Positions 11,014 through 45,329 of a stretch of DNA of 64,000 nt are shown here, one piece after another. The translations under genes were made by a program, and so were the position numbers. The stretch lies in contig NC_059387.1 in NCBI RefSeq assembly GCF_019703515.2, forward strand, positions 34,924,877-34,988,876, read 5' to 3'. The notes under the pieces are model-generated. The model had not been told where the DNA came from. It was given only the letters and a program-made list of their open reading frames with translations, and ran no database searches. This DNA is from Myxocyprinus asiaticus. Its lineage: Eukaryota; Chordata; Actinopteri; Cypriniformes; Catostomidae. Position 1 is the stretch's first letter, and each line of letters opens with the position of its first letter.

Positions 11014-11278
11014 GAAAAGAGTCAACTATATAATGATGGTAGATTTTAAATGAAAGGTAAAACTGATCAAGTAAAAAAGGGATTCTTCTAAAATCAGTGC
11101 CAATAAACAGCAGGTTGTTATTGTGACAACTCGCCCCCATATAGTATGACAACATGCATCTTTTTGTTTTTCTTTTTTTTTTTGTGGGCAATACCATTAG
11201 AAATTTTTAGACTGCAAAAAGTAATTTTCTTACTGAGTATGTTTGTCTTATTTTCTGGTAAAAATATCGGTAACACTT

Positions 11279-13256
11279 TCTATGAAGCCCATATTTATAA
11301 AGCATTGTAAAGGCATTATACATGCATTAGTAATATCTCATAATAGGTTAATATGTTATAGCTTCTTATAAACAACTATAATACATTATAATAATTACCT
11401 AGTTATATCTTAGAGAATAATGCATTATAATGCTTACCTACTCATAGTTATACCTTAGAGTGCAATGCATTATAATGCTTACCTACTCATAGTTATACCT
11501 TAGAGTGTAATGCATTATAATGCTTACCTACTCATAGTTATACCTTAGAGTGTAATGCATTATAATGCTTACCTACTCATAGTTATACCTTAGAGTGCAA
11601 TGCATTATAATGCTTACCTACTCATAGTTATATCTTAGAGTATAATGCATTATAATGCTTACCTACTCATAGTTATACCTTAGAGTGTAATGCATTATAA
11701 TGCTTACCTACTCATAGTTATACCTTAGAGTGTAATGCATTATAATGCTTACCTACTCATAGTTATACCTTAGAGTGTAATGCATTATAATGCTTACCTA
11801 CTCATAGTTATACCTTAGAGTGTAATGCATTATAATGCTTACCTACTCATAGTTATACCTTAGAGTGTAATGCATTATAATGCTTACCTACTCCTAGTTA
11901 TACCTTAGAGTGTAATGCATTATAATGCTTACCTACTCATAGTTATACCTTAGAGTGTAATGCATTATAATGCTTACCTACTCATAGTTATACCTTAGAG
12001 TGTAATGCATTATAATGCTTACCTACTCCTAGTTATACCTTAGAGTGTAATGCATTATAATGCTTACCTACTCATAGTTATACCTTAGAGTATAATGCAT
12101 TATAATGCTTACCTACTCATAGTTATCATAGTTATACCTTAGAGTATAATGCATTATAATGCTTACCTACTCATAGTTATATCTTAGAGTATAATGCATT
12201 ATAATGCTTACCTACTCATAGTTATACCTTAGAGTATAATGCATTATAATGCTTACCTGCTCATAGTTATACCTTAGAGTATAATGCATTATAATGCTTA
12301 CCTACTCATAGTTATATCTTAGAGTATAATGCATTATAATGCTTACCTACTCATAGTTATACCTTAGAGTATAATGCATTATAATGCTTACCTACTCATA
12401 GTTATACCTTAGAGTATAATGCATTATAATGTTTACCTACTCATAGTTATCTTAGAATATAATGCATTATAACACAAGCAACATCCAGTTTTATGCAGAA
12501 GTTATAATGTATTATATACAGTATAGTTGTAATATATGTAATAGGTATGCTTTAAGTGACAAAAGCAATGTCTTCTTATAAACATCCATAAGATATCTTT
12601 AAGTGGTTATAAGACATTACAAGTCATGCTAGGATTTCTATACATTACACATGCACAAAATACAAACTAACACACATTCAATGTCATTTTTTGAGATATT
12701 ACAGGGGAAAAAATCAAGGTTAAAATATATCAGAAACTCTAAACATGTATGTTGATTACACATGTAGCCAATCTTCTTGGGTGTAAACACACCTAAGAAT
12801 AAAAATAAATAAATAAACTGATTCTATACTGGACTCTATTCAATAAACTTTAATGTTTGTGCATCTTATTTGGAGACTGTAAAAACTTCTGTTATATAAG
12901 TTTGACTTGTATTGTATGTTATAAGTTTATGTTATGGCTGTTCATAAGAAGATATTGCTTTTGTAACTTTATTTAAAACAGGCAAAGAGCACTTATAATA
13001 TGATCACGTCATAAAGTCTTTTGACTGTTTACACTATACAGCACTTATACAATTAATTTATTAACTTCTGCTGCGTTACAATTGGATGTTGCTTGTGTTA
13101 TAATGCATTATACTCTAAAATATAACTATGAATAGGGGAAGTCTTATAATGTATTCTAACTGTAGTTTTAATTATGAGAAGTTATAACTTATTATAAGGT
13201 GTTTTATGAGACATTATGAATGCATTATAAATATGGGCTTCATAGAAAGTGCTACC
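11279..13256. mobile_element. MITE with internal 45-bp satellite (hAT-like)
   Basis: The left end ggtaacactttctatgaag is matched in inverted orientation by the right end ctatgaagcccatattta of the complementary strand, differing by ggtaac versus ggtagc. Flanking direct repeats are aaaatatc (11271-11278) and aaaatatg (13257-13264), 7 of 8 bases identical, compatible with an 8-bp hAT target duplication. No transposase is present. More than half of the element is the tandem array listed separately. Confidence 0.78.
11398..12470. repeat. 45-bp minisatellite, about 24 units
   Basis: The unit contains tgcattataatgcttaccta followed by ctcatagttataccttagag. The 45-bp period is exact over about 1.07 kb, seen because identical text returns every 180 bases. 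Each unit carries the perfect 12-bp palindrome gcattataatgc. Variants (gtgtaa/gtataa, catag/cctag, tacc/tatc) are spread along the array. One unit near 12125 has a partial duplication of tagttatca. Confidence 0.97.
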
Positions 13257-13263
13257 AAAATAT

Positions 13264-13633
13264 GTAAATTGATCCTTAAAACAAGACAAATATTACTTGA
13301 GAAGCAAAATGACATAAGAGTTTGAAATTTTAAGACTTGTGTGCACACCTTCAAAAATAAACCTGCCTTAAGAAGTTTTTTTTCTTTTAAAAAGTAGTCT
13401 ATATTATACAGTATATTATATATAATACTTATAAAAGTATTAAATATTAGACATATATAAAGTATGACAACTAGCCCCGGTCCCCCATATTGAAAAAGCA
13501 CCAGGAAAAGGCTTATGCTATTTACAAGGTTTAAAGATTTATTTAAAGTGAAACAGAAAACTCACATTTCTAAGCACTTTTATCTACAATGCTTTAACTA
13601 TTAACTTTAGCATAACTACAATGCTTAAAGATT
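13264..13633. other. AT-rich sequence downstream of cebp1
   Basis: No gene seen. It contains a tgacaactagccccggtc motif shared in inverted orientation with 46250, probably a repeat terminus. Confidence 0.4.
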
Positions 13634-13647
13634 TTTATTTATTTATT
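13634..13647 (-). terminator. candidate polyadenylation signals for cebp1
   Basis: Three overlapping AATAAA hexamers on the minus strand (tttatttatttatt on the plus strand) lie about 325 bp past the cebp1 stop codon. This implies a short 3' UTR. Confidence 0.45.
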
Positions 13648-13969
13648 TTTCATCTGAATGGCTTCTTAATCTGCTGTAATGTCTATGTTCACTGTGACCC
13701 CCCCCAAAAAAATCCAAAATAGAAGATTCCTTGCTTTTTTTTTTTTTTTTGCAACTGGAATGTGTTTAATGACTCAAATATGCTCACAATGGATTCATTC
13801 CCACACATTGGGTATTTATATGTAAGCTCTGCAAATTATCCCAGGAGCCCAGAAATCCACTCAAAAAAGCAGATCAAATCATCATCGACAAAAATCACAA
13901 AATTGACGAGAAGCCGCAAATAATTTTATCATGATCTAAATTAAAAAAACCTCCAGTCTCCAAAGGCAT

Positions 13970-14275
13970 TCAGCAGTTGTCTTTCCCTGCGATGTCCTGC
14001 TCTTTGACCTGTAGGTGGCGCTGTGGCAGATAGTGTCTGAGCGCGTCCACATCGTGTGACAGACGCTGTATGTGCAGCTGCAGTCGGTGATTCTCGTCCT
14101 GCAGCTGCAGCACTCTCTGCTGGGTGAGCTGCACACAACGGCGGGCTTTATCGCGACTCTTTCGCACGGCGATGTTGTTGCGCTCTCTGCGCAGGCGGTA
14201 TTCGATGCTGTCTTTACTCAGGCTTCTCTTCTGACCGGGCAGCCGGAGGGTGGACGCCGGAGGGGGCAGAAGAAA
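13970..14275 (-). CDS. cebp1: C/EBP bZIP transcription factor, coding exon 3 (DNA-binding and zipper)
   Basis: The acceptor is TTCACAG and the exon joins coding exon 2 in phase 0. It encodes 101 residues and a TGA stop. After [20 protein letters not shown] comes the C/EBP basic region [17 protein letters not shown]. The leucine zipper follows (heptads through [21 protein letters not shown]). The tail ends [11 protein letters not shown]. The N-N-x-A-V-R-K-S-R-x-K signature is specific to C/EBP proteins, which bind palindromic CCAAT-box-like sites as dimers in the nucleus. The intron just ahead of the bZIP domain is as in CEBPE, whereas CEBPA, B and D are intronless. I favour fish cebp1, a small myeloid C/EBP; a cebpe-like gene is the alternative. 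Confidence 0.9.
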   Translation of the reverse strand, partial: FLLPPPASTLRLPGQKRSLSKDSIEYRLRRERNNIAVRKSRDKARRCVQLTQQRVLQLQDENHRLQLHIQRLSHDVDALRHYLPQRHLQVKEQDIAGKDNC

Positions 14276-14665
14276 CTGTGAATAATCCTTCGGTTCCCGA
14301 GAATAATAAAGAACAAATTAAATGAACAGAAAATGTACAGTGATGTGCAATCTGGGCCTCCTGACTGTATATTGCTCTGGGCCCCTTTCCTATAAAAAAA
14401 AAATACTGTTTAGAATTTGTTGTGGGGCCCCCTGAACGTTTGGGCCCCTAGAATCGTTACCACCTTTCACCCCACTAGCTACGGCCCTGTGTGCAATAAA
14501 TACAGGCCATGTGAGCTGCCTTGCTGTCTACAGCCTACCATGCTGACTCAAATGGAATGCCTTAAAATGCTGCCTACATAGGCAGCTCACTAGGTTTTAA
14601 GAGAGCTGTAATGTGTCAGATATTTACTAGGGTGAATCTCACATTAAGTAGACAGTTTCTGTTAC

Positions 14666-14950
14666 CTGCTGATTCTGTTGTGATGCTCTCTCTGTGTTTG
14701 AGGAAGTGAGACAGGTAGAATAGGGCGGGTAGGTGAAACCCATCATTTGTTCCATGCTTCGGGTGTCTTGTGTCTTGGGAAACCCTTGAGGGCCCGTGGA
14801 CTGGCTATACAGACCACCGTCCATCTGTGGCATTTGATTGAGTGTCAGACCGCTGGAGTCGGAGTTCACAGGCAGGGTGCCGTCCGGAGAGAGGGAGGTC
14901 GGATTTTGGGGTGTAAACATACAGATGGAGGAAGGTGGATTGTTGGACAT
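14666..14950 (-). CDS. cebp1: C/EBP transcription factor, coding exon 2 (N-terminal part)
   Basis: The exon is 285 bp, exactly 95 codons. The ATG is the first three bases after the acceptor TTCCCACAG; the donor is CAG|GTAACA. It encodes a Ser/Pro/Gln-rich, presumably disordered segment starting MSNNPPSSICMFTPQNP and containing MMGFTYPPYSTCL. With the last exon it gives 196 residues, much shorter than CEBPA (about 350), so the usual transactivation modules are reduced. The start is chosen because the open frame upstream runs into intron sequence and the leader exon joins in another frame. Confidence 0.85.
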
Positions 14951-15109
14951 CTGTGGGAAAAGAGAGATTCGGGTGTAACACACCATGAGATGTTGTGTCC
15001 ACGTGCCAGAAATGATGCTCTCCAAATAGCTTTAAAAAAATATAGTTCACAAATGTAATCTTTGACAAGGTCTGCTTAAGAACAAATGAAAAGTTTGTTG
15101 TGTACTTAC

Positions 15110-15190
15110 GGTTTATAAACGCTGCTCCGTCAACTCTGTTGAACGCTCTTTTCTCATGCACAAACTGTCTGTGTCCTTCCAGAACATCCG
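15110..15190 (-). other. cebp1: probable 5' leader exon of cebp1
   Basis: A strong donor, AAACC|GTAAGT, lies 160 bp upstream of the coding exon. Joining it to the acceptor at 14950 gives AAACC|ATGTCC, a good Kozak context. The upstream limit of this exon is not determined; 15190 is a guess. Confidence 0.55.
15113..15157 (-). CDS. possible 14-codon upstream ORF in the cebp1 leader
   Basis: An ATG at 15157 opens MRKERSTELTEQRL and stops at TAA three bases before the leader exon donor. Mammalian CEBPA and CEBPB leaders carry short regulatory uORFs, so a similar role is possible. It matters only if transcription starts upstream of 15157. Confidence 0.3.
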   Translation of the reverse strand: MRKERSTELTEQRL

Positions 15191-15212
15191 TTATACAGGT
15201 AGTTCAGCAATC

Positions 15213-15260
15213 ATGACACCATCATTTCCTCTGTCACAACCTCTCTCTCCCCTCCTTCCC
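15213..15260 (-). promoter_or_regulatory. PU.1-like GAGGAA motif and GA-rich tract upstream of cebp1
   Basis: On the minus strand the sequence reads gtgacagaggaaatgatgg, preceded by a GGGGGAAGGAGGGG purine tract. GAGGAA is the core PU.1 (ETS) site and TATA-less PU.1-driven promoters are typical of myeloid genes. Position is plausible for the promoter, but this rests on motif matching only. Confidence 0.3.
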
Positions 15261-15814
15261 CCTCTAATTATTTTAATCTTGCATCATATATTGACTTCTT
15301 TTTTTTTCTCATTTTCCCTTTGTTGTTCAAGTATTATTGTGGAAGCACTTTCTACATTCTTTAAAAACTGCAGTATCTTTATAGTCCAAATTCATGCTAA
15401 CCAAACACAAACATTTCTCTATGATAAAGTGTAGAGGGATTTGGAAGGATTTGTTAGGATTATTTCATTGTTTAAAAAAACAAAACAAAACTCCTGTATG
15501 TTTAAAACATGCAAATACGCCAGTAGACAAATAATGAATATATATGATAATTATTATTTATGCCAAACGTATAATTTTATTATAATCAAGAAAATACTCT
15601 CATTTGTAAGTTAAGGCAAAAAGATGTTTTAGACGCTGCACAGCAGGTGATACTTTTTGTGACACTCTTGTGCCATTTAAACTTATCTTTCAAACTTAAC
15701 ATGTTATTGACAGGTTTCATGAGATTGTTGTGATATAACAGAGTCAGTAACATTGTAGTGAACATGCAAATGTGCACATACAAAGATCAGAAAAATGTGT
15801 AGCCCTTGATACAT

Positions 15815-16395
15815 GTTGTGTGATCAATGAAGGCCGATACCGAAAGGCCTGTGACCGATAAATTGGCAGATTTTTTTTTATCTTAGTCTTTCCATACTCT
15901 GACAGGTATAGACATAGACGCAACAAGGGTCAAAAATAAATAAAATCCCACATGCAGTTTATTGATCAACTAAAATTCCAATAATAACTTTGAAGATTGG
16001 TGCATAAAGAGGGACTTTTAACTTCAAACAAGCCCAAAATACACATTACAGCACCTTATATTTAAGAATTTACCCAAATTTAGCCTTTAATAGCCTATAT
16101 ATTCACTAGATGAAGGGTTTTGTAAATATATATGTCACCAGATGAGGTTTAATGAGGAATAAGGTTTATTACTCTTCAGAAGATATGAAGTTAGAGACAC
16201 ATACAGTGCAGTCACCTCTCTGAACACTTGTTTATCTAATCAAAATAATGAAATATGCATTAGAGTGAAGATAAAAATATGGATGAATATAGTCAAGGAT
16301 GACATATTTAGATACAGCAAATTCCCACATAATTATATTTATTTTACAAAAATCTGTCGGCAACTATCGGCACAGACTGTATATCTAATATCAAT
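15815..16395. mobile_element. MITE of the ACCGATA/TATCGGT family, copy 2 (degenerate)
   Basis: It begins aaggccgataccgaaaggc and ends with tcggcaactatcggcacaga. The inner text tcaccagatgaggtttaatg matches the 52240 copy in inverted orientation. Confidence 0.55.
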
Positions 16396-17003
16396 AACTA
16401 TCATTTCCTTTTACTCCTGCTGTCACTTTTAAATTATGTGGTCAATTATGACAGAGAGCATGAATATGGTTTGTACATTCAATAAATCTGAGCTATGCAA
16501 AAATGCATCAGTTATGTTATTTTAGGTGTTCTGATCTTATGTGGTTTAATTGTGTTTCTATACCAGGAGGAATGATAATCAAACTGCACATAAAACTGGA
16601 ACAGAGGAGAATTTCTGGGTGAACCTGTCAGGAACATGTCCAGGTCATATTTCACTCCCAAATCTAGAGCTACAAAATTATATTTTGCATGAAGAAAATT
16701 GTCTTTTTTTAAATTTTATTTTTAGGATTTTTTACTTTGTGACTATTGTCATGACCATTTCTCATCCGTGCAATGTGGGAAAAATATTGAAATGAAACAA
16801 TTTAAAGTATACATCATGATAGTATTTTTAATTCAAAAATTAAAACATTATTGTGTCTGGACAGGAAGATTTTCATGTTTGTGTTTGTGTTAGTGCAATG
16901 GTAAGGAGATGTCTATTTTGCATTACATGTGCATAATTGTCATGAAAATAATGTCAATGCAAAAAATCTTAACCACCATAAAATAGGCTTTATTTAATTT
17001 TTT
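16396..17003. other. intergenic sequence, nothing recognised
   Basis: AT-rich; I see no gene. The part near 16610-16650 (ctgtcaggaacatgtccagg) resembles text at 56115-56135 and may be a degraded repeat. Confidence 0.35.
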
Positions 17004-17398
17004 CCCCCTTTTCTCCCAATTTGGAATGCACAATTCCCACTACTTAGTAGGTCCTCATGGTGGTGCGGTTACTCACCTCAATCCGGGTGGTGGAGGACGA
17101 GTCTCAGTTGCCTCCGCTTCTGAGACCATCAATCCGCGCATCTTATCACGTGACTCGTTGTGCATGACACCGCGGAGACTCACAGCATGTGGAGGCTCAT
17201 GCTACTCTCCATGACCCACGCACAACTTACCACACGCACCATTGAGAGCGAGAACCACTAATCACGACCACGAGGAGCCTCCCTAGCAACCGTTGCTTAG
17301 GAGACCTGGCTGGAGTCACTCAGCACACCCTGGATTCGAACTCGTGACTCCAGGGGTGATAGTCAGCGTCAATACTCGCTGAGCTACCCAAGCCCCGA
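17004..17398 (-). mobile_element. tRNA-derived SINE, copy 2
   Basis: This is a near full-length copy in reverse orientation. Its 3' end is ttttctcccaatttggaatg (plus-strand view) and the tRNA-like head is at the right, gctgagctacccaagccccg. The ATG-initiated ORF on it is a by-product of the SINE and recurs on other copies. Confidence 0.9.
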
Positions 17399-17928
17399 CT
17401 TCACATATACTTTATGCGAAATAGAATTTCTTATTTTCTTTCAACATGTGAATGCGGGATAGTAACAAGGAACAAATGCTTGTCGGATGTAAAAAAAAAA
17501 AAAAAGGAATGCATTCAAACTCGTTTATTATTGGTTCATTTATTTAGCTGTTACTTACCCAAAATATACTGCATATAATTACAATCAATCAACACAGGAA
17601 GCATAAATACAGGGTGGACATGGACACTTTCCAACCTTCCCAAGAGCTTTTCTCTTCCGACTCAGATTAAATGGGCCGTTTATCTAGTTTCTGATGGTTT
17701 TGTATCATTATAATAATCTTTTTTTTTTTTTTGTAAGACCAAATATATACATGAATATATTTTGCTAGAACACTATGAAAATCTTCTTATGATTGACGTG
17801 TGCTGAACAGAGCTTTTGTTTTGCTTAAATTAAAAACATGAGTTTTGCCATCCATATTTCATAGCTATTATCATTTATTTGAGTGTGTTTTTCCTCTAAC
17901 AGGAAGGAAAGATAACGGTCAGCAGCAA
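17399..17928. other. intergenic sequence between SINE copy 2 and a MITE
   Basis: AT-rich with A-run 17490-17505 and T-run 17715-17731. The distal 3' UTR of wdr48 could reach here (an AATAAA on the minus strand sits at 17874-17879), but I cannot place its end. Confidence 0.3.
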
Positions 17929-18129
17929 ATAAAGGGACAGTTCACCCAGAAATGAAAATTCTGTCATCATTTACTCACCCTCATGTCGTTCCAAACCAGT
18001 TGAACTTTTTGAAGAACCTTCATGCAGCTCTTTTCCACATAGTGATTTCTGAAGCCATACGATAGCTTACTGTGAGGAACAGATCCAAATTATGCCCAAT
18101 TTGCATTTTTGGGTGAACTATCGCTTTAA
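17929..18129. mobile_element. short TTAA MITE (GGGATAGTTCACCC family)
   Basis: It begins aaagggacagttcacccaga and ends tttttgggtgaactatcgc followed by TTAA at 18126-18129. About 200 bp, no coding capacity. Confidence 0.85.
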
Positions 18130-18915
18130 TGAAACCTTGGTCTCTATATTATGACTGTTCTTACTCCACACACTTTTGTCATCATATTTTACATGAAAAA
18201 GCACCTTTTGAAAATCCCGTACATTTTCTTAAAAAACAAAAAATGTAAATATAACCTCCTGATCTCCAACTCGTATTGACTACAAAATAATTACAATATA
18301 TGTACAAAACAGATGCACTGATGAGAGCACATTACGCCAGTGAGAAATGCATCATGGGAAACGGTGTTCTTGAAGCACGTCGAAGAGTTCAATCAGACGT
18401 TTAGTCATCTAAAACGCTTATAAACGGATGTTAGTGGCAGCAGCCGGATTGTTTCAATCCAGTTCCAGATGCAATCCTCTGCTTTCACTTGCTGCAAGAA
18501 GCATTTTAACGTGGCTGGCAACAAACACGTCACTGGAATGTTAAATGTGAAGAGGAGGAGAGGAGGAGAGGGTGGTAAACAAAAAAGCAAATGTCTGATA
18601 CATCCAGTATGGCATTCACCAAGAGAGAATTCAAGCCAAGGGAAATTAAAAAAAACATACAGGTGGCATTTTCTATACACAAACACACTCAAACTTCAAA
18701 AAAAGACTTTCCCGACAATTTGACTTTATGTTTCATGTCTTTTAGCCCTTCATGAGTGTTTCCTTCCCGTTTAAACCCAGATAAACATGTGTGACCCGAA
18801 CGGCCCGTACGAGAATGATCAGGAAGTGCAGGTGAGCGTGTGCTTTGATTGTGAAGTGTTCAGAATGAATCTGCCGGAGAGGAGTTTCCATGGTGACATA
18901 ACAGCGTGATGGATC
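18130..18915 (-). other. wdr48: probable wdr48 3' UTR
   Basis: This sequence follows the wdr48 stop codon directly on the minus strand and contains no recognised repeat. The downstream boundary and poly(A) site are not identified. Confidence 0.45.
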
Positions 18916-41791
<22,876 letters not shown>

Positions 41792-42038
41792 TTAACACAC
41801 TTTCTCTTTCCTCACTATACTTCCTACAATACATGATGACTGTTCTACTGTTTCTCTGACTCCACACCATTCACAAAGTCCAGTAGCATGCTCCTATATT
41901 AACTGCATACTATTATTAAGTCTGCATAAATTATTATATTTTCTTCTCTCCTGCTCCACCCAGAGTTCTATGGAGTTATACTTATGCATGCACAAAACAG
42001 TGCATGAGTCTTCATTAAGTTATGATTTGTACATTATG

Positions 42039-43798
42039 TTTGTGAGGTCATAGTTTGATCGGTTGTTTTTGCCAATTTAAGCAGATTACTAGATCTGTGT
42101 TAAATATTTAAAGCTATTTTTAATATCAGCTCCTGTTTTTTACCTCTGTGTTGGCAAACTGTAGGAAATAAGAAAGATCTGCTGTGATCTTAGAACACTT
42201 ATGCTTTTCACTGAAGTGAATAGATATGTAGAGATGCTTTTTTATACATGAAAACCTACAGACGTTATTGAAACTCATTATAATGATTATTATAAGACTA
42301 TTATTGTTGTCTTTTGATAAAAGTCATGCTCAGCAGCTCACAAACTGTAGGGAAATGATAGATTTGCTTTGTTCTTATAATGCATAAAACCTGTAAAGTC
42401 TCTTTGTAGGTCTGTAGACAAAAACTTTAAAACTTTAAAGGATTAAAATGTTCTTTTGATTGTTGTTTCATTGACTAACTCATTTCACACAAGACACTCA
42501 TTTGTCACCTTCTGACATCATCAGAAATGGTCACTGAATCATTAAATGGATCTGAACTAATGTTGGTGAACGTAGTCAAAACACACCATTTAAATCCCAC
42601 AATGTACAGAGTAAAAAATAAAATTGTGCACATGCACAGTTGTCATTATTTTAATGATTAAATAATTTATTCAGGACCAGCTTGTGCTCGGTCTTTTATT
42701 GTCATGTGTGAAACAGAAGCAAGTGCTCCACAAGATGCCCTTTATTTTTACAACTAATTCTGCTAAATTTTGCAATTATTTTGCAATACTTGAATCTTTA
42801 AAATACTACAAATATTAAAAGTAAATAATACGTATATATTATTATAATACTTATATACAGAGTTGGGGAGTAACGGAATACATGTAATGGGATTACGTAT
42901 TTACAATACAAAATATAAGTAACTGTATTCCACTACATTTACAATTTAAATCATTGGTAATTAGAATACAGTTACATTCAAAAAGTATTTAGATTACTGA
43001 AGAGATTACTTTGCATTTTATTGTCATTTGTTTCATTTAATATTTAGTCCTTTCAGATGGAAAACATTTATACATATAAATGATGCGATCCAAAGTGCAT
43101 TTGAACAGCGGTGAAACACTTTCTTATGATGTGTTACATTCATACGAGCAGACAGAGAAGTACGTTTGAAGTAAGTTTGGAGCAGCAGAAATAGAAATAA
43201 ACCTTGTGTAAATTGTCAGCTTTACGCTAAGCTAAAATGCTATTTCTAGCCATTTTACATGCACATGTTACCAGGCACGATCATAGAAAATTCACGTTGG
43301 ATCATAATTTCTTTTTTTCTAGTAAGATCTTTGATATTAGGGCAAAAATCATATTCTTGATATTCCTGTAAAAATATCTAAAAATCCTTAAAACAAGATC
43401 AATTTGATTTATGTTGTTTTAGAAACAACACTGCATAAGATATTTCGGTTTTTCAGAGAATGTATTTTTAACATGTGTATTTTGTCTTACTGTACTGACA
43501 GAGTTTTTATAGTCAAAACAAGTGAAAAAAAATCTACCAGTGCTGAAGAAGTAATCCAAAGTATTTAGATTACATTACTGACTTTGAGTAATCTAACGGA
43601 ATACGTTACAAATTACATTTTACAGCATGTATTCTGTAATCTGTAGTGGAATACATTTCAAAAGTAACCCTCCTAACCCTGCATATATATTAATATATAC
43701 TGTAATGTATTAATACTGCACTGTAAGTGTTGGGTCTGTGCAAGCCACCTACTCACAGCTGTGTCCCCCCCACTTTTAAAATGACTGCTACGCCCCTG
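42039..43798. mobile_element. 5'-truncated copy of the CAGGGGCG hAT-like element, itself interrupted
   Basis: From tacattatgtttgtgaggtc to gactgctacgcccctg it is nearly identical to 48740-49654, except for an extra ~820 bp (42859-43681) listed separately. The left terminus of the element is absent here. Confidence 0.9.
42859..43681. mobile_element. MITE inserted into the hAT-like element copy
   Basis: Left end cagagttggggagtaacgg and right end gtaaccctcctaaccctg are inverted repeats. The sister copy at 49540-49560 lacks this segment and gives the empty site. Confidence 0.88.
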
Positions 43799-44151
43799 CT
43801 ACTGCAAATTCATAATGTTTTCATAATTATAAATACAATTTAAAATATAAATATATAATAATTTATAATATGAGATTTTGAAAGTGTGAGAAGCTTTCAA
43901 AATAGTTCATTCATTATTTATTTGTTTATTTATTTATTTATAAATGGGCATGCGCATCAATAGGTTTAAAGGATGAAGAAGCCTCGTCTGCAAGAATCCT
44001 CTCTAAACGACAGATGGTGCTACAAGATCATTTCCCAAAGCATTGAAGTAAAGTTCATAGACATATTTATTGTCATATTTATTTTGCATTTTCATGTTTG
44101 GTCGACACAAGTGATCTAATGCAATTTATCTAATTTATTGTATTTTATAAG

Positions 44152-44152
<1 letters not shown>

Positions 44153-44236
<84 letters not shown>
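44153..44236. repeat. (TA)n microsatellite, 84 bp
   Basis: An uninterrupted TA run. Confidence 0.97.
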
Positions 44237-44237
<1 letters not shown>

Positions 44238-44529
44238 TGTGTATTGCAGTTGCATGTATGAACTGGGCAGGTAAATTCCAGTTTATAAAAAATTAGGTCA
44301 GGCTAATTCAGTCTACGTATTTTTAACACAAAAAAGAGCCATAAACACACCAAATGTCATACTGACACTGAAGTTCTGCCTATTTTGAACAAAATATACA
44401 TAATGCAATGTTAAAAGCGATGGGGCGGGGGGGCATCTGTCCTTCCATCCAGCCCAGATATGAATCAATAAATAAACTCAAACACACTTCATGTAGGCTA
44501 TGACAAAATATAATGCAGTTCGTGAAGCT

Positions 44530-44987
44530 TCATTCACATTTTGTCCAAAACAAAGTGTGTTTTAAAGCGGCTGGAGCAGATGGTGTTCGTGGAGGAGGAG
44601 GAACATGTGAGAGTCTCACAGCTGCACTCAGATCAGTTCAGACTGATTCTGCACAAGAGAACGAGCACTGCTTTACATGACAGACACAACTTATGTGCTG
44701 CTGGAGTCTCTATAATGTCTGTCAGTGGGAATCTAGGATAAATGGCACACCGATAGCACAGACATTCAGCGTGATGCGAAGAGGGAATTTAATTTTGTTT
44801 AATGTCTAATGCGCGTGTGGATTCACTTCAATCTGAACTTGGAACAGTAAATGCGCAACTTGTTTTCCAGCGTTTATTTGGACTGCTGGGGATTTTCATC
44901 ATGGCTTTACTGTGGCTCTTTCTGTTGATCAGAGGGAATGTGTGAACACCTTGAAATATAAAGCTGAACATAAGAGAAGTTTCACAT
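44530..44987 (+). other. possible first exon of a plus-strand gene
   Basis: The interval ends at a strong donor, CACAT|GTAAGTAAC, and precedes CpG-rich DNA (45330-46060). An ATG at 44901 opens MALLWLFLLIRGNV and stops at 44945, so it is either a uORF in a leader exon or, if a weaker donor GTGTGA at 44940 is used, the signal-peptide exon of a secreted or membrane protein with a long first intron. No downstream exon was found up to 64 kb. Speculative. Confidence 0.25.
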
Positions 44988-45329
44988 GTAAGTAACCCAA
45001 TTGTTTTCATCTTTTACCTTGCAAGTAGGCTAATTATGCATTCTGTTGCCTACTGGACATCCTGCATCTATTAGACAAAACAGAAATAAGCAAAGTATTA
45101 AGTAATGCTTTATTGCAAATTATAGCTGAGCATGTGCAATAATTAGTTTGCACGGCAATTAAAGTGATTTTTCGTCTTAAATGAACAGAGGAAACGCGCA
45201 ATAGCTCGGTTGAAAAAGGAATAGACTAATTAGTAATTCTATCAATAGTATGGCTGTTTGTTTAAAAATAACTCTCTGTAATTCTCTATTGTTATGAATG
45301 CGGTGTTCGCAAAAGTATCCAGTTTTATG

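Noticed and set aside
14805..15161. ORF starting upstream and running into cebp1 exon 2 in another frame
   Set aside because: It crosses a clear intron (GTAAGT donor, CCCACAG acceptor) and is out of frame with the C/EBP product.
44901..44945. Secreted micropeptide MALLWLFLLIRGNV
   Set aside because: Fourteen codons with a hydrophobic stretch are not enough to call a gene; kept only as part of a possible first exon.
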